64,000 bases of DNA from a candidate division CSSED10-310 bacterium (GCA_016931515.1 JAFGEQ010000011.1:1-64000); one strand, 5' to 3'. Shown: positions 46,529-56,209, counted from the stretch's first letter. Translations and numbers: made by a program. The notes: generated by a model from the sequence alone, not told the origin.

Positions 46529-47289
46529 CAAAATACCTGACTCGGATTCCGCTGCAATGCCTGGATATTTTCTTTCCGGTTCCCTGCGAAAGCTGCGGAA
46601 ATATCATGGACAGTTCAACAATGCCGGGTATTTTCTGCCCGGATTGCAGACGATTACTCCCGGAGTATCCGATGATCAATTGCGATCGCTGTGGAGCCCG
46701 GATACCGGATCCTGCCATGTCGACGAAGGACGGGTGTTATTGCTGCACAAACAGTCACTATCGGCTGGGAGGTATATTGACTCTCGGCCCGTATCATAAG
46801 GATGCGCGTCTCAGTCGAATGATTCTGTCCCTGAAGCACGGTGCCAAAACCTGGTATGCCCGTGAATTCGGATGGCGTCTGGCTCAGACAGTAAAAAGAG
46901 AGTATCCCGATACAACCTTTAACGCCATCGTCGCCGTTCCTCTCCACAGATCCAGGCTCCGGCAGCGGGGTTACAACCAGGCGGATTTGATAGCGGGTGC
47001 CATGGCTGACAGCATGGGTATTCCATCCTATCGCTGGCTTCTCCGGCGGTTTCGCCGGACAAAACCCCAGTCAGGAGGCCGTGAGCTGAGACACAGCAAT
47101 GTTTCAGGCGCTTTCGAAGCGGGTGGAATTTGCCGGAATGCAAAGATAATTCTCGTTGACGATGTTGTGACAACCGGCGCTACGACCGGCGAATGCGCAA
47201 GAGTGCTTTTTGAAGCTGGAGCGCAGGATGTTGTCGTTGCGGCCTGTGCATGGGTACCGGTTCTGCGAAATACCGGATCGTCACAGTGA
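46507..47289 (+). CDS. comF: ComF-family phosphoribosyltransferase-like protein
   Basis: 260 residues. An N-terminal double zinc ribbon uses CxxC pairs ('PCESCG', 'FCPDCRR', 'NCDRCGARI', 'CYCC', about residues 18-82). The C-terminal type I PRTase domain has 'AVPLHRSRLRQRGYNQADL' and the PRPP loop 'ILVDDVVTTGATTGE'. Associated with DNA uptake in naturally competent bacteria, though widely conserved. The start lies inside the LpxH-like gene, so the two are coupled. Confidence 0.92.
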   Translation: MQNLAILTKYLTRIPLQCLDIFFPVPCESCGNIMDSSTMPGIFCPDCRRLLPEYPMINCDRCGARIPDPAMSTKDGCYCCTNSHYRLGGILTLGPYHKDARLSRMILSLKHGAKTWYAREFGWRLAQTVKREYPDTTFNAIVAVPLHRSRLRQRGYNQADLIAGAMADSMGIPSYRWLLRRFRRTKPQSGGRELRHSNVSGAFEAGGICRNAKIILVDDVVTTGATTGECARVLFEAGAQDVVVAACAWVPVLRNTGSSQ

Positions 47290-47305
47290 ATATGGAGGTC
47301 AAATA

Positions 47306-49786
47306 ATGAATGTGCGCGAGCGAATCCGGGCGATTATCGCCGACAGGATTCTGATTGTGGATGGTGCAATCGGAACACTGCTGCAGATGAGGGGTCTCGA
47401 ACCTGGGATGCCTCCTGAAGTGTTGTTGCTGGATGCCCCGAAGGACGTGACTGACGTCCATCGGCTTTACGTCGAAGCCGGTGCTGATATTATCACGACG
47501 AACAGTTTCGGAGCGTCTCGTTTGAAACTGGCTCAACATGGGCTGGAAGACCGGTTCGAACAGATCAATCGGCTATCGGTGGAAACGGCACGAAAAGCTG
47601 CAAATGGCCGGGCTCTTGTTGCCGGCAGCATCGGACCTACCGGTGAACTGCTTCAACCGATGGGATCCATTTCAATGATTGAACTCCAGGAAGAATTTCG
47701 GCGGCAGGCTCGGATACTGAAACAGGCAGGAGCAGACCTGGCAATCATTGAGACAATGGGTGATCTCGGCGAACTCCAGGCGGCTGCACGCGCCTGTTAC
47801 CTGGAACGATTTCCCTTCATGACATCGATGACATTCAATGAAGCCGGACGCTCGTTGTCAGGTTCCACACCGGAGAATCTCGCGATTACAATGGCACCCT
47901 TCCATCCGCTGGCTATCGGTACAAATTGTGGCATGGGTCCGGCGGGAATGGTGCCGCGCATTCATGAACTCGTTTCTGTAACCGACTGCCCGATTCTCGC
48001 TCAACCCAATGCGGGTTTACCGGAATTGGTGGGTTCAACCACTGTTTTTCGCCTCCCGCCGGAACCTTTCGCCGAGCGCGCTGTCAAGTTGGCTGATGCA
48101 GGTGCCTCCATAATCGGAGGCTGCTGCGGTACAACTCCGGACCACATTCTCGCCCTTCGCAACTCATTGAAGGACCGGCGTCCGGCTCCTGCAGCCCATC
48201 GTTTCGGCGTTCGCTTTTCCGCCAGGTCGGGCATCGCCCTTGCCGGCGAAGGCGCACCTTTTTGCGTGATCGGCGAGCGGATCAATCCAACAGGCCGGAA
48301 AATTCTCAGCCGTCAACTGCGGACGGGCGATTTTTCCATGCTGCGTAAAGACGCGGGACTTCAGGTGGAGCGCGGTGCGTCACTCCTGGATGTCAACGTC
48401 GGCGTTCCGGATGCTGATGAGAGCGATTTGATGATCAGAGCGATTCATGAACTCCAATCCCTGATGCCTGCCGTCCCATTAAGTATTGATTCCAACGATC
48501 CTGACACATTGACTGCAGGACTTCACAACGTGGTCGGCATTGCACTTTTAAATTCCATCAACGGGGAACAATCACGGCTCGATAAACTGCTTCCAATTGT
48601 TGCAGAAACCGGTGCCAACTTCATCGCCCTGGCGATGGATGAAACGGGTATGCCCGAGGATGCGGCGACCCGGATGAATATCATTCGCCGGATCATCGAT
48701 TCCGCTGAAAAATTCGGAATTGCCCGAAATCGGATTCTTGTGGACTGCCTGGTATTTACTGTCGCATCACAACCTCAACAGGCCAAGGAAACGCTGGAAG
48801 CGATCCGCCGTGTGAAATCGGAGCTCGGTTGTGCTACGAGTCTTGGCGTCTCGAATGTCAGCTTCGGGCTGCCAGCAAGGGATTCGATCTCCTCGACATT
48901 TCTTGCAATGGCGATAACCGCCGGGCTGGACGCCGGCATCATCAATCCATTGTCGGATCGTATGATGGAAACGCTTCGATCAACCGAATTGTTGATGAAC
49001 CGGGATAGTGGCGCACGGCAGTATCTTTCATTCATTGAAAAGAAAGAAAAACGAGACCGGGAGCATCAAAAAACAATGACTCCTGTTCGACAGGAGATAA
49101 TTGAGAGTCCGGTTAAAACAGTAACCGAATCGAAAGCGGTGACGGATTCCGGACGGGAAATTCGCTGGAAAGTACTGGAAGGGGATCGGACCGGCATCGT
49201 TTCGGCTATCGATGACCAGTTGAGTTCCGGAAAATCACCCGATACCCTCCTGTCGGGTGTGCTGGTGCCGGCTATTCAGGATGTCGGAAGGCGATACGGG
49301 AATGGAGAAATATACCTGCCGCAGTTGATCCTTGCCGGAGAGACGATGAGGATCGGTGTTGAATATCTGCGGCCGATGCTGGCTCACGGTGCCGGCGCTG
49401 GATTACATAATACGCCGCTCGTCATCGGCACGGTGGAGGGTGATATCCACGATATTGGGAAAAATATTGTGGCGATTGTGCTTGAGAATCAAGGTTTTCG
49501 GATCATCGACCTGGGTAAAAACGTATCTGTGGAGACATTCGCGCGGGCAATCCGGGACAGTGACGCATCGGTTGTAGCGTTATCGGCATTGATGACAACG
49601 ACGATGCTGGCGATGGAGTCGACCGTGAAGATCTTGAAGGATCGCTGTCCCGGGGTCAAGATTATGGTCGGGGGTGCGGTTGTAACACAATCATTTGCGG
49701 ACAGAATCGGCGCGGACGGCTATGCAAAAGAGGCGGTCGGAGCCGGAAACATGGCGCGCAGGCTGGCAGGCCTGTCGTTGTTGTGA
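47306..49786 (+). CDS. metH: Cobalamin-dependent methionine synthase lacking the reactivation domain
   Basis: Transfers methyl from methyl-tetrahydrofolate to homocysteine via B12. The start at 47306 has GGAGG 8 bases upstream; the frame opens at 47210 inside comF. 826 residues. The homocysteine domain (about 1-300) has zinc ligands in 'IGTNCGMGPAG' and 'IGGCCGTTPDH'. The pterin domain (about 320-580) follows. The cap and B12 domains (about 620-826) carry the cobalt ligand His715 in DIHDIGKN. The C-terminal AdoMet activation domain of E. coli MetH (about 1227 residues) is absent, so reactivation must be done by a separate protein or differently. Confidence 0.94.
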   Translation: MNVRERIRAIIADRILIVDGAIGTLLQMRGLEPGMPPEVLLLDAPKDVTDVHRLYVEAGADIITTNSFGASRLKLAQHGLEDRFEQINRLSVETARKAANGRALVAGSIGPTGELLQPMGSISMIELQEEFRRQARILKQAGADLAIIETMGDLGELQAAARACYLERFPFMTSMTFNEAGRSLSGSTPENLAITMAPFHPLAIGTNCGMGPAGMVPRIHELVSVTDCPILAQPNAGLPELVGSTTVFRLPPEPFAERAVKLADAGASIIGGCCGTTPDHILALRNSLKDRRPAPAAHRFGVRFSARSGIALAGEGAPFCVIGERINPTGRKILSRQLRTGDFSMLRKDAGLQVERGASLLDVNVGVPDADESDLMIRAIHELQSLMPAVPLSIDSNDPDTLTAGLHNVVGIALLNSINGEQSRLDKLLPIVAETGANFIALAMDETGMPEDAATRMNIIRRIIDSAEKFGIARNRILVDCLVFTVASQPQQAKETLEAIRRVKSELGCATSLGVSNVSFGLPARDSISSTFLAMAITAGLDAGIINPLSDRMMETLRSTELLMNRDSGARQYLSFIEKKEKRDREHQKTMTPVRQEIIESPVKTVTESKAVTDSGREIRWKVLEGDRTGIVSAIDDQLSSGKSPDTLLSGVLVPAIQDVGRRYGNGEIYLPQLILAGETMRIGVEYLRPMLAHGAGAGLHNTPLVIGTVEGDIHDIGKNIVAIVLENQGFRIIDLGKNVSVETFARAIRDSDASVVALSALMTTTMLAMESTVKILKDRCPGVKIMVGGAVVTQSFADRIGADGYAKEAVGAGNMARRLAGLSLL

Positions 49787-49810
49787 CCGGATCGCATTCA
49801 ATGCTACAAT
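49781..49810 (+). promoter_or_regulatory. Possible promoter of the gap operon
   Basis: TTGTGA (49781-49786) and TACAAT (49805-49810) with an 18-bp spacer, 61 bp upstream of the gap start. The -35 overlaps the metH stop codon. Confidence 0.45.
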
Positions 49811-49870
49811 CGCACGACACCGATGGCACTCGGGTGAGTGTAATTCAGTCATAAACAAGGAGGACGACCA

Positions 49871-50878
49871 ATGAAAACAAATGTTGCGATCAACGGGTTT
49901 GGACGAATAGGACGCCTGCTGCTTCGGGTCATGATTGATCATGAAAATCTTCAGATTGTCGCAATCAACGATCTGACTGATATCCCAACACTGGCGCATT
50001 TGCTGAAATATGACTCGTCGCACCGGCATTTCATGGGTACGGTGGAGGCGGCAGAGGGCCATCTGATCGTTAACGGTAACATGATCAAAGTGTTTGCTGA
50101 AAGGGATCCGGAAAAACTGCCTTGGGCGGATCTGAAAGTGCGGTTTGTTGCGGAGTGCACCGGTCATTTCAGGGACCGGGAAGGCGCTGCACGCCACCTC
50201 AATGCAGGAGCGGATCGCGTATTCATCTCGGCACCCGCCAAAAATCCGGATCTGACGGTGGTGATGGGTGTCAATGATGTGCATTTCAATCCCGAAAAAC
50301 ACCGGATCATCAGCAATGCTTCCTGCACAACCAACTGCCTTGCTCCCGTCGCCAAAGTACTGCTCGATCGGTTCGGTATCGACTATGGTATGATGACAAC
50401 AGTGCACTCCTATACGAATGATCAGCAACTGCTGGATCTGCCGCATAAAGATCTACGGCGCGCCCGGGCGGCCGCTCTGTCGATGATTCCTACAACAACC
50501 GGCGCCGCAGCCGCAGTTGGGGAGGTTCTGCCGGAGTTGAAGGGCAAACTGAATGGACTGGCGGTTCGTGTTCCGACACCCAATGTGTCTCTTGTTGACC
50601 TGGTCGCGCATCTTTCATCTGATGTTACCGTGACAATGGTCAACGATGCATTGAAAGAGGCATCCGAAACCAATCTGAAAGGTATCCTCGGTTATACTGA
50701 AGAACCACTGGTCTCGGTTGATTTCAATGGCGACCGGCGTTCAAGCATCGTTGATGGTGCCTCCACCATGGTCATCGGAAAACGGCTGGTCAAGGTCCTG
50801 TCATGGTATGATAACGAATATGGATATGCCGTGCGTCTGCGGGATCTGATCGATTTTGTCAGCCGGAACAGCAAATAA
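49871..50878 (+). CDS. gap: Glyceraldehyde-3-phosphate dehydrogenase, type I
   Basis: Glycolytic NAD-dependent enzyme. 335 residues. N-terminal 'AINGFGRIGRLLLRV' is the NAD fold and 'SNASCTTNCLAPVAKVL' contains the catalytic Cys (about residue 155). 'HSYTNDQ' holds the catalytic His, and the C-terminal 'WYDNEYGYAVRL' is the family signature. GGAGG precedes the ATG. 26 bp separate it from tpiA; pgk, often in between, is absent. Confidence 0.97.
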   Translation: MKTNVAINGFGRIGRLLLRVMIDHENLQIVAINDLTDIPTLAHLLKYDSSHRHFMGTVEAAEGHLIVNGNMIKVFAERDPEKLPWADLKVRFVAECTGHFRDREGAARHLNAGADRVFISAPAKNPDLTVVMGVNDVHFNPEKHRIISNASCTTNCLAPVAKVLLDRFGIDYGMMTTVHSYTNDQQLLDLPHKDLRRARAAALSMIPTTTGAAAAVGEVLPELKGKLNGLAVRVPTPNVSLVDLVAHLSSDVTVTMVNDALKEASETNLKGILGYTEEPLVSVDFNGDRRSSIVDGASTMVIGKRLVKVLSWYDNEYGYAVRLRDLIDFVSRNSK

Positions 50879-50904
50879 CCTGCAGGCAGTCAGGAGACTA
50901 TCCG

Positions 50905-51654
50905 GTGAAAAAAATCTTAGCGGCGAACTGGAAAATGAATTTGACGAACCCGGAGGCGCAGCATCTGGCCCAGGACGTGCTTTCAGGTGTACAAACATTT
51001 CTGCCGAGTGTTCAGGTTGTCATATGTCCGCCCTACACGGCCCTGACGACCGTTCGATCGGTGATAGCAGCGAGCGGGATCCGGCTGGGCGCTCAGAATA
51101 TGCATCATGAACCGGCCGGCGCTTTCACGGGGGAATGCTCGGGGCCGATGCTGCTCAGTGCAGGCTGTGACGATGTGATTATAGGGCATTCCGAACGACG
51201 GCATATTTTCAACGAGACCGATTCCATGATTGCGTTAAAGGTCAAGGCGGCAATCCGCGAGGGGTTACGTCCGATATTGTGCGTTGGTGAAACCGGGCAG
51301 GAACGTGATCAGGGACTTACTTTCAATATCGTGGAGCGCCATGTGCGATCCGGCTTATCGGGACTTTCTCCGGAGGATGATATCGTAATTGCCTATGAAC
51401 CGGTCTGGGCGATCGGAACGGGGCGGACAGCAACACCGGAGCAGGCGCGCGATGTGCACGCGATGATTCGGAATCTGCTGAAAACTATTTATCCTGAGCG
51501 ATATCAGATGGTGCCGATTCTGTATGGAGGTTCCGTGAAGCCGGATAACATCGGGGAACTGCTTGCGCAGCCAGATATTGATGGAGCCCTCGTCGGGGGT
51601 GCCAGCCTGAAAGCGGAGTCATTCAACCGGTTGATTGAAATCGCCGCAAAATAA
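50905..51654 (+). CDS. tpiA: Triosephosphate isomerase
   Basis: Interconverts DHAP and glyceraldehyde-3-phosphate. 249 residues, GTG start with AGGAG about 8 bases upstream. 'AANWKMNLT' carries the Asn/Lys pair, 'IIGHSERR' the catalytic His, 'IAYEPVWAIGTG' the catalytic Glu with loop 6, and 'LYGGSVKPDN' binds phosphate. Complete. In many bacteria secG follows directly; here a 3.9-kb interruption intervenes. Confidence 0.97.
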   Translation: MKKILAANWKMNLTNPEAQHLAQDVLSGVQTFLPSVQVVICPPYTALTTVRSVIAASGIRLGAQNMHHEPAGAFTGECSGPMLLSAGCDDVIIGHSERRHIFNETDSMIALKVKAAIREGLRPILCVGETGQERDQGLTFNIVERHVRSGLSGLSPEDDIVIAYEPVWAIGTGRTATPEQARDVHAMIRNLLKTIYPERYQMVPILYGGSVKPDNIGELLAQPDIDGALVGGASLKAESFNRLIEIAAK

Positions 51655-51788
51655 CAGCGAGGCGAACCGCTATTTGGTAACTGTTCACCAGGCCGATCGT
51701 TACAGTAGATGTTATCGGTGACTTCAAATCTCGAGTCAAGGAGTAAATATTTCTTAAGCTCTATCCGGTTTACGGTTATGAAGAAGAT

Positions 51789-52235
51789 ATGAAGGTCGTT
51801 CATGTTTTCAGGGCAAGAGAATTGACGGAGAGAGACATTCAGGAAATCCGGGATATCACGAGGGATAAACCAGAATTCAGTCGCGCAAGAATTACAAAAA
51901 CGCTTTGCTTGAAATGAAACTGGATTGAAGACAATGGTCAATACAAAGAGGGTGTTTGCAGGTGTTTGGGAGCATAATTCGAACCGCGCAGGACTGGTGA
52001 CGCTAACCGTGCGAAAGCATCCGTCCATTATACGACGGAATCCAAAGTCATCGCCTGTTTAATTACATCGTACTCCTTTTGAAGGATCGTTGAAGCAGCT
52101 GGGAAGGGTCGATTTCCAGGGATCTGCTATCAGGCAGCGAACTGGAGAAATCTAGGCAAGACCAAGGGCAGTTGGAAAAATGACCCGACCGGAAAAGCCA
52201 ACCGATCCATCAGGGATGTCTATGTGTATCCATAG
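51789..52235 (+). pseudogene. Decayed DUF4338-family gene
   Basis: One reading frame from ATG 51789 shows DUF4338 character at both ends but has in-frame stops (first TGA at 51915, then TAA and TGA) and a large internal deletion. The N-terminal part reads 'LTERDIQEIRDITRDKPEF', then 'NWIEDNGQYKEGVCRCLGA' after the stop. This is the winged-helix-like start of the family as I know it. The C-terminal part reads 'GRFPGICYQAANWRNLGKTKG' with a terminal 'IRDVYVYP'. Intact relatives are about 300-350 residues and often sit with transposases or in defence loci. A dead mobile-element passenger is the best reading. Confidence 0.8.
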
Positions 52236-52389
52236 TGCAAAGAGTTCGGGGAAAGGCTCTGGCATGGATAGAGTCAAATCGGAAACGCACTATGATTCCA
52301 GTCAAGACGTGACAATTAAAGTATATAATCGTGTATCATCTCTGTGCAATTTGAGCGGAACCAGCCCAAATAAGCAGGTGCAGAAACGA

Positions 52390-52491
52390 ACAAGAAAGAC
52401 GGTGAAAAAAATGAACAACCTGTTTACGTTCGTTTGATCGGATGGAATCGAGCCGACGAATAATGTTGCGGAAAGAACATCTCTTCCGTCG
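52390..52491 (+). pseudogene. IS66-like transposase C-terminal remnant
   Basis: The frame reads 'MNNLFTFV', a TGA stop (52435-52437), then 'SDGIEPTNNVAERTSLPS'. The TNNxAER block (52456-52476) is the conserved C-terminal motif of IS66-type DDE transposases. Everything upstream and downstream is lost or frameshifted. It lies just after the DUF4338 pseudogene. The element overlaps, antisense, the 3' end of the next gene. No terminal inverted repeats or target duplication were recognised. Confidence 0.72.
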
Positions 52492-54973
52492 GTATGCTCG
52501 ATGCGGATGGCCGAAGAAAACCCTCATTAACCGGCGATTCGGTATCCATTTGATAGAAGATGGAAATGTTCCAAAGAGACATGTTTTCTTCGGATTCTCG
52601 ACGGTACCTAAACTCAAGGACTTGTTCCCCGGATTGGAGATTCCCAAGTGGAATTACCGGTGATAGATTGAGGCTGAGTGAGGTCACAGGGTGCCAGTTC
52701 AAAACCTCATTCCCGTTCAAGAGGATGATCACACCGTTTTTCAGTTCATCACAACTATATTGGACAAGAAGAATTGCTTTATATCGGTTCAAATTGGATT
52801 CCCGGGTTGTTCCTCCGAGTATGAAGTGATACTCCAGTGCGCTTTCTGAATCTCGTTTCATCGCTTGAATCCTGCCTCCCGGTCCGTTCAGTTTAATCTC
52901 AGGCTTTATAAGACAGGAGCATCCATAGGTCTGGACATAATCGTCGGATTCGATGGAAATGATTTTCCAGGTATCAGAAGCAGAATTATGATGCAGTTCT
53001 TGCAGATTTATTCCATACCATGGTCCACATGCCTGGCGTTTATTTGCAGATAACTCCGGCAAAACACCCGATAAAAGCAATTTGTCAAACTCTGCCGATT
53101 TCCAAAGCAGATTTCCAGGCAATCCAAGCGCAGTCACTTCTTCAATAAATGTTTTAACCCGTTGTTCCGAAAGAAATTGATACACTCCGGCATATCCGTT
53201 CTGCTGGCGCTGAGCAAATGTTTGCATGTACAGCGTTTCATTGTAGTAACCAGTAGAGTTTTCAACGATATAATCTGGGCCGTCGGTATCTGCCACTCTT
53301 TTGGGAAGATAGGCAAAGGGATGAGGATTTCTGGTTAACCAATCCAAAGTTTCCGTGGCTTCAAGAGCAACCGACCCGATAATAAGAAGGAGAAGAATGC
53401 CGGTACCCAAGAGTTTTTCCGGTTTTCCGCCAGATTTTTTGAGCATAAATGCGACTGCGAATGGGACAGAGGCAAGAATAGCTATCGGAGCGTGAATCAA
53501 CACCAGCCGAGTAGTGTCCACTTGCAACACTGCAGTCAGGGGTCCCAAAATGCTGATCCCAACCCAGAGGAGTAACCAGCGTCGCCAGGCAATATATCCG
53601 GAAAAAGCCACCGTGAGAATACCGAGGATCATAAGAACAGGATTCCTTACCAGTTTCCGCTCAACAAACTGGTTCAAACCCCGTTCCGCTTGGATTTTGG
53701 CATTTATTCCTAACGCCTTGAGTCTCAGTCCTGGACTGAAGGGAGTGGTCAGTTCCCTTTTTAACAAATCTTCCATGAAGTGCTTATGTGTGGAAAAATA
53801 AAAAATTTGCTCTCCGGAATCGCCGCGAATGCGTTGTTGAAACGTTTCCCACGCAAACAAATTTGGAACCATCGCCCAGGAAGCGGTTCCTAACATAAGG
53901 ATGGACATCATGGCCAGTTTCAGACGCTCGCTTTTTTTAGCAGTCAGAAGTTCCCAGCCAACCCAACCGAGAACGAGTAAGCTTAACAGTCTGCACGGCG
54001 CGTATAGATAGAATCCCACTCCCCAAAGAATCCCCAAAACAAACCATCTAGACCAGACTTTACCGCGTAAACACCATGTCACAGCTCCCATTAACAGCAC
54101 ATTGTAAGCCATACTTGGCGTGGCATTAGAGAGTCGCCTGGATTCAAACAGTGTCCATGAATTGAAGCAATAAAAAAACAAGGCCATGGTTGCAAGGGAT
54201 GTGCTCGCGAGGGTTTCAAGTGCCCAGAACATTACCGGTAATGAAATAATGAACAGAGCTACATACAATCTTCGCAGAGGATCCAAACCGACACCTGCAA
54301 GACGAGACCATGCCACAGTGGGAATTATTTGAACGGGAGATTTGTCACTATCGGTGAGTCTGGCTACCTGCCAGGTCCAGTCCCAATTCACGCTACCAGG
54401 TTTCTCGAGTATTTCCATGACCCGGCTTGCGACAGGGTAATCGAAAGGCTGCAGATTATGCGGATGCAACCCGATATTTGTGGTCAGAACAGGAAAAAAG
54501 CACAGACAAACCAGTAAATAAGGTAGAAAGACATGCGATGATCCGGATCTTTCCGATGGATTACATCGTAAACCTGCAAAAATAATAGATACCAACCCGC
54601 TCAGAAGTGATATCGAGAGGACAAGTTTGAAGTAAAAATCGTTTTTGTCTCTAAACATGAGACTGCCGAGAACCGCAAAGGAAATTGCGGTTATTAGCGC
54701 CCAGAAAGCTCGATTTTTTCGTTCCTTTCTGAAAATACACAACAACAAGCTGATACTTCCTGCAGAAATACCCATGATCAACATCGCTGTCAGCCACCAG
54801 GTTTTCGGATGATTCGGTATCGTCTGGGAAGCGACTTTTAAGATTCTTGCCGTCCAAGTGGTCTCCAACAATAAACCACCAGTAGAAAATAGAAAATTCA
54901 GAGAAAAAACGACAACAATCCAGATCAAAAACAGGATAGAACACAAGGCACTTTTACCCATCAGTTTCTTCAT
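52424..54973 (-). CDS. Large multi-pass membrane protein, GT-C/PMT-like
   Basis: 849 residues with about 12 hydrophobic segments (first at about 10-32) and a soluble C-terminal beta-rich domain (about 560-849). The loop before the core contains 'LHPHNLQPFDYPVASRV' and 'GFYLYAPCRLLSLLVL', which recall dolichyl-phosphate-mannose mannosyltransferase-like proteins. No family is certain. Start by AAGGA. The last about 28 residues (from 'PSASSIPTEEMFF') are read antisense through the IS66-like remnant, so the original C-terminus has probably been replaced. The gene splits the conserved tpiA-secG junction, which suggests acquisition. Confidence 0.7.
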   Translation of the reverse strand: MKKLMGKSALCSILFLIWIVVVFSLNFLFSTGGLLLETTWTARILKVASQTIPNHPKTWWLTAMLIMGISAGSISLLLCIFRKERKNRAFWALITAISFAVLGSLMFRDKNDFYFKLVLSISLLSGLVSIIFAGLRCNPSERSGSSHVFLPYLLVCLCFFPVLTTNIGLHPHNLQPFDYPVASRVMEILEKPGSVNWDWTWQVARLTDSDKSPVQIIPTVAWSRLAGVGLDPLRRLYVALFIISLPVMFWALETLASTSLATMALFFYCFNSWTLFESRRLSNATPSMAYNVLLMGAVTWCLRGKVWSRWFVLGILWGVGFYLYAPCRLLSLLVLGWVGWELLTAKKSERLKLAMMSILMLGTASWAMVPNLFAWETFQQRIRGDSGEQIFYFSTHKHFMEDLLKRELTTPFSPGLRLKALGINAKIQAERGLNQFVERKLVRNPVLMILGILTVAFSGYIAWRRWLLLWVGISILGPLTAVLQVDTTRLVLIHAPIAILASVPFAVAFMLKKSGGKPEKLLGTGILLLLIIGSVALEATETLDWLTRNPHPFAYLPKRVADTDGPDYIVENSTGYYNETLYMQTFAQRQQNGYAGVYQFLSEQRVKTFIEEVTALGLPGNLLWKSAEFDKLLLSGVLPELSANKRQACGPWYGINLQELHHNSASDTWKIISIESDDYVQTYGCSCLIKPEIKLNGPGGRIQAMKRDSESALEYHFILGGTTRESNLNRYKAILLVQYSCDELKNGVIILLNGNEVLNWHPVTSLSLNLSPVIPLGNLQSGEQVLEFRYRRESEENMSLWNISIFYQMDTESPVNEGFLRPSASSIPTEEMFFPQHYSSARFHPIKRT

Positions 54974-55597
54974 ACGCTGTAATCCTTAATGTTCCTATGT
55001 TCCCGCAAAGAACCTTTTCTACAGAGAGACAAATCATAGTGGCAAGTAAAATTCTTCAAACCGGTCATCTGACTGTCATTTCTTCAGAAAACTAGGACAA
55101 ACGGTGTTGGGAGTCAAGTGTAAAACGAGCATTTGTTAAACAAAACGGTGCATATACTTCCTGATAAAAAAATCGTTCATGTTATTCATAACCGAGGTTT
55201 ATCTGGTCAATATCACACACGAGTCTGGATAACGACCAACACTGACGTCAGATCAGTTCAATCAAATGTTCATGAAGCCTGTATTCAAACTGTTTTTTTC
55301 TCATTTACCGTTTCGTTCACGGCCGTTCGGGAAGATGTATCGACTGAATCATTGTTTTTTATTCCGGGTCATTATTCTTAAACAGGTTCTTTGAGCTTTC
55401 CGTTTTGACTCCATACAGGCGTCGCAACCAAATGTACGATGCCGAAGCAAATATCGCAGTCGAAGCGGGTTGGGCGGTTTGCCTGTCGGGAGATGGGTTG
55501 GAGGACAAACAGGCATTAGCTCAATTGGAAAAAACACTTGCGTATGATTGAAATCTCTGCTAAAAGCTCCAGTTGCTGATTAGGAGGCTCGAAGATT
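54974..55597. other. Intergenic region, no supported gene
   Basis: 624 bp between the divergent membrane-protein gene and secG. Only short open frames occur (82 codons at 55133; 39 codons ending at 55551), without recognisable motifs or ribosome sites. The stretch may hold the eroded right edge of the inserted segment plus the secG promoter, but I see no clear signal for either. Confidence 0.4.
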
Positions 55598-56080
55598 GTG
55601 ATTATATATCTTCTGTTGACATTACACGTGATTCTTTCGATTGCATTGATTCTGATTGTTTTGCTGCAAACCGGCAAAGGATCCGATCTTGCCAGTGCGT
55701 TTGGCGGCGGCGGCGCCAATGCCGTGTTCGGCGGTGCGGGTCCGACATCCTTCCTGAACAAGGCGACGACCGCGGTTGCGGTTCTCTTTATGGTGACATC
55801 CATTTCGCTTGCCTATGTTGGATCCGGTTCCAGTTCACTCATGCCCGATGAGGAACCGGCAGCGGCAGCAGTCACGGATGATGGCACAGCCACTCAGGAA
55901 GGTGACGATGCCGCCGTACCGGCTGATTCAGACGCCGCAACCAATGAGGGTGCTCAGGCCGGACCGGAAACCAATGCGCAGGCTGAAGTTACGGAGATGG
56001 GCGAGAGTGCGGCACCCGCTCAAGCAGCACCGGCAGCCGGTGAAGCATCAACAGGGGCCGGCGAACCTGTCACTGAGTAA
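55598..56080 (+). CDS. secG: Preprotein translocase subunit SecG with acidic tail
   Basis: Small SecYEG subunit. GTG start with AGGAGG 9 bases upstream. Two transmembrane helices (about 3-23 and 52-72) flank the conserved cytoplasmic loop 'LLQTGKGSDLASAFGGGGA'. The tail (about 80-160) is Ala/Pro/Glu-rich, disordered and acidic. At 160 residues the protein is longer than the typical 75-110. It is followed by tRNA-Leu(GAG), as in E. coli. Confidence 0.95.
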   Translation: MIIYLLLTLHVILSIALILIVLLQTGKGSDLASAFGGGGANAVFGGAGPTSFLNKATTAVAVLFMVTSISLAYVGSGSSSLMPDEEPAAAAVTDDGTATQEGDDAAVPADSDAATNEGAQAGPETNAQAEVTEMGESAAPAQAAPAAGEASTGAGEPVTE

Positions 56081-56125
56081 TGATGCGTTTGATGGGGAAC
56101 TGAATAGTTCCTGAGACATAGATCT

Positions 56126-56209
<84 letters not shown>

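Noticed and set aside
47281-47305. Possible cobalamin or SAM riboswitch before metH
   Set aside because: Only 16 bp separate comF from metH and they hold just the ribosome site; no room for a riboswitch.
55133-55381. 82-codon frame upstream of secG
   Set aside because: No ribosome site, no recognisable motif, and atypical composition; left as intergenic.
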